The position numbers and the translations under genes were made by a program. Shown piece after piece: positions 31,624 to 46,823 of a stretch of DNA of 64,000 bases. The stretch is from Galerina marginata. Lineage: Eukaryota; Basidiomycota; Agaricomycetes; Agaricales; Galerinaceae. The notes beneath the pieces were generated by a model. The model made no database searches and was not told the origin of the DNA. It saw only the letters and a program-made list of their open reading frames with translations. Where the stretch lies: contig JAECYW010000037.1 of assembly GCA_023014335.1 (NCBI GenBank), positions 297,535 to 361,534 of the forward strand, in the 5' to 3' direction. Each line of letters begins with the position of its first letter. Position 1 is the stretch's first letter.

Positions 31624-33730
31624 CTAGAGATCTGTGCACCAAATTTCCAGCTTGCCCTCAGATTTGCCCTTCGAACTTTCGCGCGCCGTTTCGATGGCGA
31701 GCTCGTAATCGGATTCATCACGAAGGGACACCTTCCCACCATCTTCGTCCTTGAATTTGAGACCCAATCCGTTGATGTCCTTGTTGAACTTGGCCGTGAC
31801 TTTGTCCAAAAACTCTGGGAATGGGACATCTGGAGTCAGGGTCATGCCACGGATATCGTCTTGGTAATGCAACTACGGGGACAACGATATCAGAAAACAA
31901 GAGCAATAACACGAAGAGATCCAACAAACCTTCACACGGATGAGAGTAAGTTCGAGGGGCCCATCGTCATACTCCCCACTGACGTATCCCTCCTCCTCCT
32001 CTTCATACGTGCTTTGAATACGGCTGGGCGTACGAGGGTTGGTGCTTCTTCTCGTATTTTTCCTCCTGATAGATCCAGTTCCGCCATAAGAACTCGGCGC
32101 GTATTGACTGCCCGGAGCGCTACGGGAACCAGTGCGGCCAATTGGTGGATAGTTGGGATTCGCATTATTACGCGCCCAAGCACCAACTCTGTCGGAAGCT
32201 GGGTTTTGAGCAGGGACAGGTGGTGGTGTAGTACCCTCCCCTCCATACGCATCAATGTAGTCGTCATAAAATTCAGTCATACGAGGGTTCGATTCTGCTA
32301 ATCACTTGTAAGAAAGAAACACTATTAGAAACCGGATTTCTCACCTTTGGCGGGAGGAGCGGGGGGAGGATTGTTCGGCGACGCACCCGGCCGACGAACG
32401 CTCAGACCACGAACGGGACCTCCGATGGATGCGTTGGGCGACGGGCGAGCAGGGGTAATCTGAGTATTGCTTCTGGCCACGCCACTGGGAGCAGGGGTCT
32501 CCTTCGGCGAAGGCAGCCTGGTATTACCAGCATCACGGGCAGGGGTAGGTGCAATTCCCGCCGTCGTTTTAGAGCGTTCTACTCCAGCAGATCTTGGTCC
32601 TTCAGCGGCCTCTGCACAAACAATTTAATCAATATGTTCAACAACAAAAAATGCCACGACGCACTCAGAGGGGGCATAACTGGAGCGACAGTGGCGCTTC
32701 GAAGAAGGCCGCTGTTAGAAGTTGACGATTCTAACAAGTCTGGGCGATCCAAAAACAATCCTGCAGGAGAGATTCCAGCCTTCAAGCGAGCGGCACCTGA
32801 GAATGTGGTCACAACATCAGATGTATCGCTAGATGCAACCAATTTCTAAGATAACCTCAATAAGATGAACCATTGCAGGATAAGACGACCAGTTTCCTAC
32901 CGCTTTCCCCATGTAGTCCCTCTGTGTGGAGTTCTTGAGTTTCTTTTCCGACGGTCGGTAAAGAACCCCGACAGGCTGTGTTGATGTGAGCATATGGTTC
33001 CCAACACTAAAATAGGAATAGACCGACGATGCTGAACACAGTATAACCTTCACCGCGGTCTTGGATTGCATCATCAATAACATTGTGTTCGTCCGTGGCT
33101 TTGTCTTTCCTCGCTTCCTCCATATCTCCCAAACCCTCCTGAGTGCGACCCATGTAGATTTGCGATAGGCCTTTATTAAAGAGAACCTCAGCAGAAAATA
33201 GGCGGAACTTGAGGCCCAGTTGCTCATAGTTACTAATCAAAGTTAGGTGATACCTAACGAAACAAGGGAAATGAACACACATAGCTTGATTCCCTCGTAG
33301 ATACAGTAGTGCCTCGTCGAAATCTTTGGCTGCGAGTTCATAGCGTGCAAGAAGGAAGTTTGAAACACCACATTGGAAGTAACTGATAATAGCCGATATC
33401 AGCGCCGATTTTCGCAAAGAAGTGGGATTTGAGGGCATTAAAAGGCCATGAGAGACTCACGCAACAGCTAGGTATTGATCCAGGTTGGTGGCCTCGATAA
33501 AGCGCTCAACTGCGGCTTCGTGTTCTCCCAGTGTTGCATATATCAGACCCATGTTCGTAAGAATCTTGGACGAATCACCAATTCGCTTGATATTGACAGG
33601 TAAGCTTATTGTCAGGTATTAGGGACGAGAGAAGACCCACAGAGAAGAGTTCCAAGGCCTTCTCGAAGTCCTCCTCGTCGTAAGCTTTCAGGGCAGCTGC
33701 CCATGTTTCGAGTTCTGCTTTGAGGGACAT
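31624..33730 (-). CDS. noxR: NoxR, p67phox-like NADPH oxidase regulator
   Basis: NoxR binds Rac and activates NoxA/NoxB to make superoxide during fungal differentiation. ATG 33730 starts MSLKAELETWAAALKAYDEE. Three to four TPR repeats follow (for example ILTNMGLIYATLGEHEAAVE, VAYFQCGVSNFLLARYELA and VLFNKGLSQIYMGRTQEGL). Then comes an activation region and a long Pro/Ser-rich linker with PPPAPPAK. The C-terminal PB1 domain (IRVKLHYQDDIRGMTL...LGLKFKDEDGGKVSL...DYELAIE) ends at 31624. Many introns are present. No SH3 domain is seen, which is the usual difference between fungal NoxR and p67phox. Confidence 0.87.
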
Positions 33731-34494
33731 GTCAGGCGTTCCGGACGCTCTAAAGTGCAATGCAAGGAGTGAGTGACGAGAGAAAAGAGGGCAAAAGGAG
33801 AAGAAAAAAAGAATGAAGATGAGACGCAGTCTCGGAAGGGGCACAGGCGAAAGGAAACGGGATATGGACCTTTGAAATATATAACGGGTGTGAAGGCAGC
33901 TTGACTTGTCCTTTGTATCCGACTGATTCTTGTTGTCAAGGCTCTTTACGGCAATACCCGGCACTTATGGTAGCCTGCATTCCCAAGGAAACAAAAAAAT
34001 TACGTTTGGCGGTGTCTGACATACGGCATTCTTTATCCAGGTCTATCGAGAGGTCACTGGAATCCCACTCGACCGTCCCAGACCACCTCTACTCATTTCT
34101 CGCCCATCCACAGTAGAAGCTAAAACCATCGGAACTTGGACACCCTGACGTGTCTTGTCATTCATACATCATTCGACTCGACTACTGTAGTCACAAAAGT
34201 CGTAACACATGTTGTGAGAATGATATCGCTGTTATCACATACCTCGGGCTACACAGCAAGCTTGCAAGCCAGGTCGTTGCGCTATCGAACACTCCTAACA
34301 TGGTTATAAGTCTCCGTGTTGTTTGCCGGGTCCGATAGGACAAAAAAAGGTTGACAGGAGTACTATACAACTGTCTTATTGTTGACAACAATGAGCAACT
34401 TGGAAAATTAACGGTGAGTTACATGCGATTAGGAGAATAAGATAGTCTGTATGCAATTATAAATACATGGTCCTGCGCTCGTAGAGTATGAAAT
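33731..34494. other. No gene recognised
   Basis: Region between the NoxR start (minus) and the 3' end of the P4-ATPase (minus). It should include the NoxR promoter, with long purine tracts just upstream of its ATG (about 33780-33860), and the flippase terminator. Open frames are short and without domains. Confidence 0.45.
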
Positions 34495-37400
34495 CTAGTA
34501 ACCAGACGGCCGGGCACTCGTTTTTGATGTGTCATATGCTCGAATAATCTTAGCCTGATCTTGCTTGCCTGAATTTTCTGTCTGGCTGAAGGCAAAACCA
34601 CGATTGCGACGCATGCGCTGGGTTGCACGAACTTTCTTGATGGCTTTCTGGAACCTAATAAGATAATGTGACATCAGTACAAACACAATATAAAATCTCA
34701 AGATACGAACTGTTCTTGACGTGGTCGATAATCAGGAATATTATATTTCTGCAGCTCCTGGACGATGTGATAAGATGATGGCATATAAGTTCGTCGGTAG
34801 CTACGAGCAGCAATCAGCAACTGGGACATCACAATCATGTATACCAAAGATACTCACTACTTCCATGCGAAATCGCGAACTAAACAAAAGAGCGGGATGA
34901 GGATGAGAACAAAATAGAAGACACTATTTCCCCAGAGGCGGGGGACAATGCCCTGGTATTCAGTCGAAAATCCGATCGCTGGAGCAACGACAGCATAAAG
35001 AGGGAGGAACAACATGGTGAAAACAAATGATCCGGGAATTGCTAAAACAAAGGTTGTAACTCAGGTGTTAGATATAAAAACTGTGACAAAATAACGCATA
35101 CCTGCGACCGTGTACTTTGTCCATAGGCTATGCACGGAATTAGAATGTGAACGAAAATTAGCATGGTGGTACTTACTCCGAGATGAGCGCAGCCTTGCCA
35201 AGCACTGTCAAAAGAACAGCTAGATAGAGAGTTGTTCCCCAGAACCAGTGTCCAGAATCCAGGCCATTCTCTAATTTAAGGTCGCCCCAGAAAAGGATGA
35301 TAGAGAAGCCGTATAAGACCTGCCCAAGACCAATCAGTTGGTATTGTGAAACCAAAAAAAATTAGACTCACTAAACTATGGTAGAGGGCATTTGCAATCC
35401 AAAGCCAGAATGCTGTTCTCGTAAAGAATTCATTTTTCTGGCCGAGTATATAAAGCTGGGGGTATCGGTCCAAAAACCGTGCGGAAACGAACTGATCGAA
35501 GATTCCGATAACAAGAGGGGGAAGCACGGTAAAAACGACATTGTAAAGAGTAAGCGTCCATGATTCGTAGGCGATTTGTCCAGAAAAGTTGTTGAAGAAA
35601 GAGTACTAATAATGTATGAACATCAAGCATATTTGAAGCAGAAAACAAAAACATACCCAAAATTGTGTCATGTATAACACAATGTTCTTGTAAAACGAAT
35701 CTTTAAACAACGATTCAATAACAGTAGCTGCGCACGTCCACAAATGACTTACAGAGAATCAACTTGGACAACCGTCTGTAGCTCCAGGCACCATGCACGA
35801 GCAGGAGTTTCTTGAGGTATCGGAATTGGGAGATAGCAATATCAGCCGACCGTGCAGCTTGCAGACCCTGCCATACTGTTAACAGATCGTTGTTAAGAAT
35901 CACTTGCTACATACCTCGACTCCAGAAATACCAACACCAACATGAGCGGCTTGAATCATGCTGACGTCGTTGGCCCCGTCACCGATAGCGAGAAGAATAG
36001 CTTTTTGGTTTTTCTTCACTAATTTAACCACCAAGGCCTTTTGCAACGGAGAAACACGGCCTAAAGAACTCAGTGTGAAAGAAAAACCATCGATGAATAA
36101 TTACACTCACAACAAATCACGGCCTTGCACATGATCGCCAACTCTAAGAAGATCTTTGAAAGATCTTTTTGGAGAGCGAAACCAAGACTCTTTCCGTCTA
36201 TAAAGTTCATTAATGCGGGAGTCTGCCATTTTTGCGGAAGTATTTACCTATGATTAGGGCGAGATCCTCGAGTTCTCCGCTGCTCCGCTGGTTCTTAATC
36301 GCAGATAGGCGCTTCGTTAAGAAATCCTGTGTGTCATGGGCTGACTCCTCATTCACGATGACCTGAAATTAATCATTAAATGCTGGCTAAGATGGGACAT
36401 CGATATAGACTACTCACCAAGTTCATAGACTCTGAAATTAGTCGACATGACATCCCGATGTTGATGGCGGTCTCTTGCCTATCTCCCGTCAGGACCCATA
36501 CCTTTGCCCATCAGATCAGTATGGAAAGCAAAGGCATATGATAGAATATCACCTTTATGCCAGCCATTTGCAAGGTATGAATGGTATCCGGTACACCTTC
36601 TTGTAACTTATCCTCGATAGCAGTGGCACCAAGTAAGAAAAGGTCCTTTTCAATCAACTCTGCTGCTTGATCTAATGCATCCCCACGTCCGTTTATAGTG
36701 GCAGCTGCTTGGTCGTAGATGGAGGCCCATTGCTGATACTCCGTTTCCGGAATTTCGCGATATGCTATACAAAGCGTCCGAAGTCCTTCCGTTGCATAGT
36801 CCTAAGTTACTGCGGAGTGAGTAAAGGATTACAAAGTGAGATCGTAACCGACCTCCAGATGAGAAAGGGTTGCCTCTGTAAAGGGTTGATTTTTGCTGAG
36901 GCGCTCCAAAATAACCGTATCAGCGCCCTTGGTGTACAGCTTGATCGTTCCATCCGGGCATCTGACGAGCGTTGACATGCGTTTGCGTGTCGAGTTGAAT
37001 TCGCAGACTTTCAGAATTTCAAACTCGACTGATTGGCCCTGAATGTTGACAAACACCGATCTGGGTTTTCGTGTCTGCATAAAGCGGTTAATAATAAGCA
37101 CAGTCACATCAAGACAGAACTCACATGGAATTGATAACCTAGTTGTTCAGCACCAGCGACCAATGCCGCCTCATCTGGACTAGATGCCTGATAGACCATT
37201 TTTCCGTCGTGGACTTCAGGGATGACAGTATGACAGACGGCCAACAATGCGAGGAACTCTTTGATGATTTCTCTTTCCTGATCACCATTGAGAGTGTTAG
37301 CGGAAGATGACGGCTGGTCCACGAATGGGTTGCTGTTGATGTCGAGGTTATCTCGCAGTTCGGCAAAGGTTCTCCACCCCCCTCTTCCGTCCTCCCCATC

Positions 37401-39403
37401 TCGTTTGGTTTCATCAACCACATCAGCGTAGGCTGTACCAGCTATGCTGCAGCAGCGGAATTCCATCTCGTTGCATGTCAGAGTACCAGTTTTATCGCTA
37501 AACACATATTCTATCTGGCCGAGCTCTTCGACTAGTGAGGAGGTTCGGCAGAGCGCGGGAGTATCAGTCCGTGCGTAATACATATCGAGGTCGGAATTAA
37601 TCAGCTGTGCCTGTTGGTACTTGACAACTTCCATAGTGACGATTAACGATATGGGGATGAGATTGTTGTATAGAATGATAAACGTCAAGATGTCTGGAGA
37701 AGAGTAAGTTAGCCGGAACTACAGCGAGGTTTAGGATGGACAAGCCTTCAATAAAACCTTTCGCTAAGAAAATTGACATAGTTTTAGAAGAAGACTGAGT
37801 TAAATATTTCAGTCACTTACCTCGACCAGTGAGTGAGGTTGCCTCAAATAGATACCACTGAGAACTCGAGAAGAACCAGGTCCGGATACTGCTTCCGATC
37901 GTTGATCCAAGTGAAAGAGCGAGTAGGAGGATGAACAAGAAGACAATTTGCGCATTCACCTGTCTTTCCACTGCGGTGCGCTTGACTGGTGCCGCACTGT
38001 CAAAGTAAGAAAATAGTACGGGCAGGCACTTGTACACGTTGAGAAATCTTACGTTGCATTTCGCATTAGTTTCGTTTCGTGTCCAGTGAAAACTGTTAAG
38101 CCGTATACCCATGGCGTATTTCGCAGTTGTGCACCTCGCAATAAAACTTGATCTGGGCCGAGAGGCACCTGCTTGGGAATACTGCCATCCGATATCAGAT
38201 CCAAAGTGCCCTCGTAAGTATAAAGGGAATTGTTGGGTTGTTCAGATCGTAAAGAACCGTGGAGTGAGTTGACTAGTGTCGGATTTGTAAGGGAGGCAGT
38301 ATGTGGTGAAGCTTGCTTGATTTTGAGATTCGTTTCACTACAATAAAATAAGTTTTCATGACGGAAGGCATTGCTATAGAAATATCCTACCCATCTAAAT
38401 TAGAAGTTTCGATATAACACAGACCCTCAGGTTCACTCGACGTGATGAGCAACATATCGGCTGGGATGAAATCGTTGTTGTCAAGCCGAACAATGTCTCC
38501 CACTTGGATATCTTTCCATTTTTTCTCTATGAAAGTAGATTGCGGCGTAAGGACCTTGGCTTTTCGTGCATTTAAATCGCTGTCGGATTGGTGCCGTTTC
38601 TAGAAGCCAAAATGAGGACTATTTCCAAGAGAATGCGAAATAAAGCATGCCAAATCTTCCTGAACTTCTTTGAAAGCAGAGGCCATTAGCACTACTGCCA
38701 GGGGCGCAATGGTTGTATATGGTTCCGTGGGCGATACACCGGGGATTTGTTGAATACATGCTGTGAAGAGAAAGAATACATTGGCGTATTTTGAAAATTG
38801 CTCTGTTTGATATATCTTTTGAGAACACATTGTTCGAGCAAACAGTATTGCAGACCCACCAAATAGAAACTTTGGAAAAAATGACAACATATTGTACTTG
38901 CTCGTCGAAACAAAGTTTGAGCAATATTCGGCATTCGCCACACTGTTATTGAGGGCAACAACTCTTTCCCCAGTTAAAACCTTCTCTTTCTCCCAAGGCC
39001 ATTTCCATTTTCGTGACTTGAATCGTGATATTTTAGAAGACGTTGCTGTTGGTATCGTTGACTTGGAAGGACCAGGGAAGGTTTGACCGTTCACAGGCTG
39101 AAAGTCATCATCGTCGAAATTCCAGCCTTGCGGTAAACCGCTGGAAGAGTCAACACCTGCTGGCGGAGCGGCTGAGCGCGCTAAAGGCAGACCACTTTCT
39201 TGAGATCGCATTGGCGGCGGTCGTCCAAAAGCCGAGTCGGGTACGTTCTCGTCTTCGTCGTCAAAGAAAGGGTCCATAAGTTGAGGTGAGTGATCGGAAT
39301 ACGGGCCTGCCGCTGAAGAAGGAGGATAGCCATTGTGTGCAGGCTGATACTGCCTCGTAGCAGGATTGGCTTGAGATACGAGCCGCAGAAAGTCGTCAGT
39401 CAT
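34495..39403 (-). CDS. P4-ATPase aminophospholipid flippase, Drs2 type
   Basis: Drs2-type pumps flip phosphatidylserine and phosphatidylethanolamine to the cytosolic leaflet of Golgi and endosomal membranes. ATG 39403 begins [20 protein letters not shown], followed by a disordered acidic N-terminus. Visible family motifs include [20 protein letters not shown] (TM1), the actuator [19 protein letters not shown] (TM4), the phosphorylation site [31 protein letters not shown], and [20 protein letters not shown]. Further TM segments and a basic C-terminal tail ([20 protein letters not shown]) follow, with the stop at 34495-34497. At least 20 short introns interrupt the frame. The GxG-rich Dnf-type features are not seen, and the FSKYAN and C-terminal basic region fit Drs2 best. 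It diverges from the PDAT gene. Confidence 0.92.
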
Positions 39404-39552
39404 GGTGACTGGCCAGACTGTTGTCTGAACGTAATGTGAAAGAAGTAGCGGCTTTACTTACCGCAGCCAGGCAACACATCCGTTCGCAACAGCGCCAAAT
39501 AAGGGTTGCCTATTTCTGGACATCATAACCTTCTGGCTACCGAACGCCAAGC
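39404..39552. promoter_or_regulatory. Compact bidirectional promoter
   Basis: Only 149 bp separate the start codons of the flippase (minus, 39403) and the PDAT acyltransferase (plus, 39553). Both genes act in membrane lipid handling. No clear TATA box is visible. Confidence 0.6.
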
Positions 39553-42500
39553 ATGGTTCTGTCTAGGAGAACCAAAGGCTCCAGTAATTCTAGTCCTCAA
39601 GCCTCTCATGAATCCTCCAGAGGCGGCACACCAGACGAATCGAAGGAAAAGCTGAAAATCAGAGGTCCAGTCGTTGAAGAAAGCGACCAGACGGGTAAGC
39701 ATGACACCTTCAAAATGCTTGCTTTTAATAACCGGCGAACAGCCATTCTTTGCAACTGGGAAATTCCTTTTTTCCTTTGGAATCGTTCGTGAGCCGGGCA
39801 CTCCCGTCCTACCCCGCATTTTCTCTGATAAATTTGATTAATGAAGTTGGCATAATCCTTGGCTTCACGTTTGTCGAGACCAAAGACCTCCAAGACCTAC
39901 ATGACCATGTTACCACTCTCGCAAACCAATACGATATCAACCTCCCACAATTTCCCGGTATAGACCTATCGCGAGTTGAAGCAGAATTTGCGCGTTTACG
40001 AAGCAACATCCCGGAGCTCTGGAAATTCAATAACGATGGCCGAGAATTTCAAGTTGGAGAGGCCATGAAAGCCCGGGGGCTGGAGGCAGAGTTTCCGGTG
40101 GTTTTGATCCCTGGTGTCATATCTACTGTGAGCCTATGCTCTTTCGTTTCTGTGCACTCTGCTACACATTGCAACGTACAGGGTCTTGAATCATGGTCGA
40201 CTGCTCCCGAATACAGGCCCTTCTTTCGAGAGAAACTATGGGGTGGGTTTAACATGCTATCCCAAGTAACATTCAACAAAGAAAAGTGGATTTCGGCAAT
40301 GATGCTTGATCCCATAACTGGACTTGACCCTCCCGATGCCAAAATACGTGCAGCTGAAGGTATCGATGCTGCAAGCTCTTTGATACAGGGTTATTGGATC
40401 TGGTGCATTATCTTGTTTATTCTACAAACATAACCACTGACCATATTTTCTAGGTCGAAGATCGTCGAAAATCTGGCAGTGGTCAACTATGACACCAACA
40501 ACCTTTATCTTGCTGCTTATGACTGGAGATTGTCTTACTACAACCTTGAGGAGCGCGATGGTTATTTTTCAAAGTTGAAATCCATAATTGAAGGCCTAAG
40601 GTTCGTAGGTTTGTAACCACACCCTCGTCTCCTGCTGATCTAGCTCCAATCGACCACTCATACAGGCGGCGACAAAACAAAAAGATTGTTGTTGCTGCGC
40701 ACTCTATGGGTTGTTCGGTAGGTGAAATATCTGCTTTCTACTTGCTCTGGCCCTAATGAACATTGACTTAAAAGGTCCTCTTGGTGCGCTAAAACCTCGA
40801 CTATGATTTGTCCGCTTCTCACTAAGCACTTACAGTACTTGTGAGGTCAACTGTGTTCAGATATTTCGGTCAATCTTACAAGCTTTAGCTTTAAATGGGT
40901 TGAATCTCCCGCTCATGGAAACGGTGGCCCGGATTGGGTTGAGGTGCGATAACATTGACGTCGCCGGTAGAAGTCGACTCAAGAAAACCTTTGCAGAAAC
41001 ATATCGAGAGTTATATTGCAATTGCAGGAACCCACTTTGTCAGCTTTATTATCTCTTGTCTCTTACCACCCGCCCTTACTTTTTCCTCCTTTTAGGGCGT
41101 GGTATGTCCCTTCTAGTGGTTTAAACGAGGGAGTTCTCAAAAGTTGATAGGCCAAAGCCATGGCAGCATTTCTGTCAGGTGAAATGAAAGACACAGTGCA
41201 GATGCATCCAGCCGGTGCTTATGGTTCGTAGAGCCGTGCAGTCCATCTGTTCCAAGTTTTTCAACTTGCGGTCCATTAGTTTTGGAGCGTTTCTTCTCTC
41301 GCAAGGAACGGCAATCGTTGTTCCGCAGCTGGGCAGGCAGTGCCAGTATGTGGATCAAGGCGAGACCAGTCATCCATTTGCTCCAATTGCTTTGCCTAAA
41401 ACAAGTGCTTAGGGTGGCGATGCTGTGTGGGGAAATGACACGCATGCCCCAGATGACGACTGTGACGCTACTCACACCCACGGCAAACTTATTGCTTTTA
41501 GGCCAAACTCTGCTTTGCCCGATGACCAAAGCGCAAGAAATATGACCGCTATAGATGCATCGAATTGGATCTTGGAACACACGCCTGCCACATTCCAGGT
41601 AACCGGAGTGTTTTTGTCTTGCCAGTCTAACCCTTTATTGAAATCTCCGCGCAGAAAATGCTTGAATCAAACTATTCCTATGGCATTGAACGTGATGAAG
41701 ACCAGCTGAAACGAAACGATGCAGATCACAGGAAGTGGTCCAATCCGTTAGAAGTAAGGTAGGCATGTTCTCCATCAGTTTTTACACATTACCGTGGAAT
41801 TCAAGTAACCCCAGTCTGCCAAACGCGCCATCTATGAAGATATACTGTGTATATGGTCATGGAAAGGAAACAGAGGCAAGGGGACCATCTCATTTTCATG
41901 TTTGGTTCTGAATTCGAAATATTTGGCAGAGATCCTATTGGTAGAAGACTTAATCATTCACTTCCTATATCAACTAATTTTTAAAGCACAGGTATGCGCG
42001 CGGGGCTTATGAACAAGACGATAGCTTCCCAGACACTGAGAATGCCGAGTGTGAAGACCCTCAAACCTGCTTCAATATGCGTCCGCCGCTCGACATGCCG
42101 TTATCGCGAAAGAGTTGGATAGATGCCGCATACACCAATGAAACAGCCTGGCCTAAGGTGTACCTTGTGGAACTCGCTTCGTCTTGCCAATACTTATCAC
42201 AATATGCAGGTTCGAAATGGTGTCAAAATGGGAGAGGGAGATGGTACCGTCAGTTTATTAAGCCTGGGAGCGATGTGCGTCGAAGGCTGGAAGCGGAAAC
42301 GATGGAATCCTGCTGGAATTCAGATCACAACAATTGAAGTGAGTGTTTCTCATATTGTTGCACTTTTTCTTTAATTGTGGTCGGGCGGTTTTTTAGCTGC
42401 CACATCGCCCGAATCCGACCATTCCACGTGGAGGGGCCAACACCAGTGACCATGTGGACATTCTAGGATCAACCGGACTCAACGAGGTGATCCTGAAGGT

Positions 42501-42582
42501 GGCGACTGGAGCGGGACATGAAATCGAGAACAGTTTTGTCTCTAATATCCGGGAATATGCACGCAAGGTTCAATGGGACTGA
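39553..42582 (+). CDS. Phospholipid:diacylglycerol acyltransferase (LRO1-like)
   Basis: PDAT moves an acyl chain from a phospholipid to diacylglycerol to make triacylglycerol in the ER. ATG 39553 starts a Ser-rich cytosolic tail. One membrane span follows after splicing (IPFFLWNLGIILGFTFV). LCAT-fold motifs follow: VVLIPGVISTGLESWS, the lid-type EYRPFFREKLWGG, AAYDWRLSYYNLEERDGYFS, nucleophile AHSMGCS, the acidic residue in EGDGTVSLLSLG and the His in TSDHVDILGSTGLNE. The stop is at 42580-42582. The frame requires very short exons after the nucleophile: 40775-40783 (GTCCTCTTG), 40836-40840 (TACTT), 40889-40943, 40997-41038, 41096-41101 (GGCGTG), then 41151 onward. They restore YFFKWVESPAHG and GTHFGVAKAMAAFLSGEM. 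One intron, 41360-41412, has a GC donor. The family call is firm. Confidence 0.9.
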
Positions 42583-42655
42583 TGGTTTGTTTAAAGTGCT
42601 GCTCATTATGCTAGATTCTACCAAAATACACATATAATTAGTAGAAAACGGGTCA

Positions 42656-43621
42656 TTATGTATCCACCTCTTCACCAGTTGAAGTCAGTCTTTGCACTGC
42701 CTCCAAAACAAAATTACAATGATATTCGATAAGCCTCAGGTTGGGTGTCATTTCACCTGCTGGAAATTGTTCTTGGAAGGCCTTCGACCTAAAGATTTCT
42801 TGAATGGATTGGCTGAAAGGCATTCAGAATGTATAGCATTGTCAAAGGACATCAACCATACCCAGTTCTTCGGTGCTCTTCAGCCCAGTGAGTAGTACTT
42901 GTCATGAAGTTGCTGAGGTGAAGACAAGTTTCGCGAAGCTCTGCGATTTCATCATCCGAGAGCTTAAAATGGAAACTATGAAGGGTTTTTCGGTCCGAAG
43001 GTTTTCTAAGAATATTCATATATTCATTCCAGCGAATCCAGAAGACGGTGTTGGACTCGGCCAACCAAAGCCTCGCTAAATCCTGGAAGTCGAGGTCGTA
43101 AAATAGATAGTAATAGACTCATGCGTTGCTCACCATAAAGCAGCAAGTCCTCACGATTTTCATGAAAATCGCCCTCATCTCTCCCTGACTGTCAATGATA
43201 TGCTTGAAGTATGTCTCCTGATTCTCTGTTAAAAGAGGAATCGGCCTGTTAGGCTTTCTTTGATAGAAAATGTTCCATTCGACGGCACTTGATGCCTTCT
43301 CCGTTACACGGTGTCGATAGAATTCAACCATAGTAAAGAGGTGAAGGAACTCTGACATGAGGTCAGGGATGAAAGTTGGGTAGAGGATGCTCTTCAACGA
43401 GTAGACAACTAGATCCAACGGTGGAGCCCTTTTTCTGAGGGACTCTTCATCTCTAGCAAGTGCAGCGTCTAGAAGTTCTATTAAAGGGAAGGGGCGTGAG
43501 TAGGTCTGCAACAAGGGCTTGAATCCCACTCACTGAAGATGGACTTTGCCCCCTCGCCTTCGGAGTCGGTTGTGACGTCGAATATATGTATCTCGGTTTT
43601 GAGATCTTGTAGGGAGTCCAT
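42656..43621 (-). CDS. Hypothetical protein, unrecognised
   Basis: ATG 43621 begins MDSLQDLKTEIHIFDVTTDS. Four exons join in frame through introns at about 43532-43477, 43135-43082 and 42906-42806. The body reads LLDAALARDEESLRKRAPPL, FLHLFTMVEFYRHRVTEKA, PIPLLTENQETYFKHIIDSQ, WLAESNTVFWIRWNEYMN, and ends LRLIEYHCNFVLEAV with TAA at 42656-42658. It is a soluble, helix-rich protein of about 250 residues. No motif, signal peptide or membrane span is visible, and I cannot name a family. It converges with the PDAT gene with about 70 bp between stops. Confidence 0.6.
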
Positions 43622-44584
43622 ACTGTAGACTTCGGCTATGGTGCAAAAAGGTCACCCATTCGTGTTGCAATCTGTAGCGAGTCTTCGTTCAAACTTCACG
43701 GTGACCAATCGAGGACAGATGGTGTCACATACGCGTCAGCTAACACCCGTGAATATTGCGCGTGAATACGCGTGAATATTGTGACATAACGTGACTTCAT
43801 CTACAGCCACTCAGACACATCGGTGGTCCGAATTTCGATTTGCTTGTTCTCGTTCTTCTAGTTCTGGGCCTAGCTAGCCTCACCGTCTTGCAAGTGCGGG
43901 ATGGCAAGGCGATTGAGGGCATGCTGTGAAAATATTATCTTTAAAACGCGTTGTCCTCGGCCCTCGCTCTCCACTATTTATGGCTCTTGAAGTTATAACC
44001 ACTGATTCGTCGACCGCGGAATAATACTCCGTGCAACATAAAGACACACCCTATAAAGCCAAGACTGAAATGAACCCCCGACGATGTGGGATCAATTCAT
44101 GGTTCGTGGACTCAAAACAATGGAGGCTCAGCGCTCACCAGCACCGCTGGCACGACGCTGAGATGCCGCATATACTTCAAAGGAGTGAAACTCAGAGGAT
44201 TCTTATTCATTCCAACCTGACTGGCATTCGACTATGCATTCTAAAACTCCTTGTCGATCAACATAGTGCGCAACGCGTGGCAACTGCTATGACCCCGACA
44301 AAGTTGAAGTTCTGCGCTTATTTTGACAGAAACTGTCTGGTGCATGCTCGAGTTTCACGCTTAAACAGGCTTCTGTGTACAGGTACTGCGATTCCGGGCG
44401 TCCGCGGCCGATATCCTGAGAGAAAGCTTACACTGGATTTCTGGAAAAGCACATTGCTTTCCTTTTTCGGAAGTCGGCCTTCCTTTACAAGCCTTCCTTT
44501 GCTTGCTCCATGTCTCTCTGTCTGATATAAAATCGTCATCTTCAGTTCTCGATTTTCATCCTCCTTTTCATCCCCCTCTTCTCC
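43622..44584. other. Divergent intergenic region with short direct repeats
   Basis: No supportable gene. The plus-strand frame 44031-44525 is rich in Arg, His and Ser and lacks a domain, so I treat it as chance. At 43747-43785 the motif CGTGAATA occurs three times (twice as CGTGAATATTG), around an ACGCGT hexamer. It is on the promoter side of the minus-strand hypothetical gene. Confidence 0.45.

Positions 44585-46823
<2,239 letters not shown>

Noticed and set aside
44031..44525. 164-codon plus-strand open frame upstream of the halogenase
   Set aside because: Arg/His/Ser-rich composition, no domain, no splice context, and it lies in the promoter region between two divergent genes.
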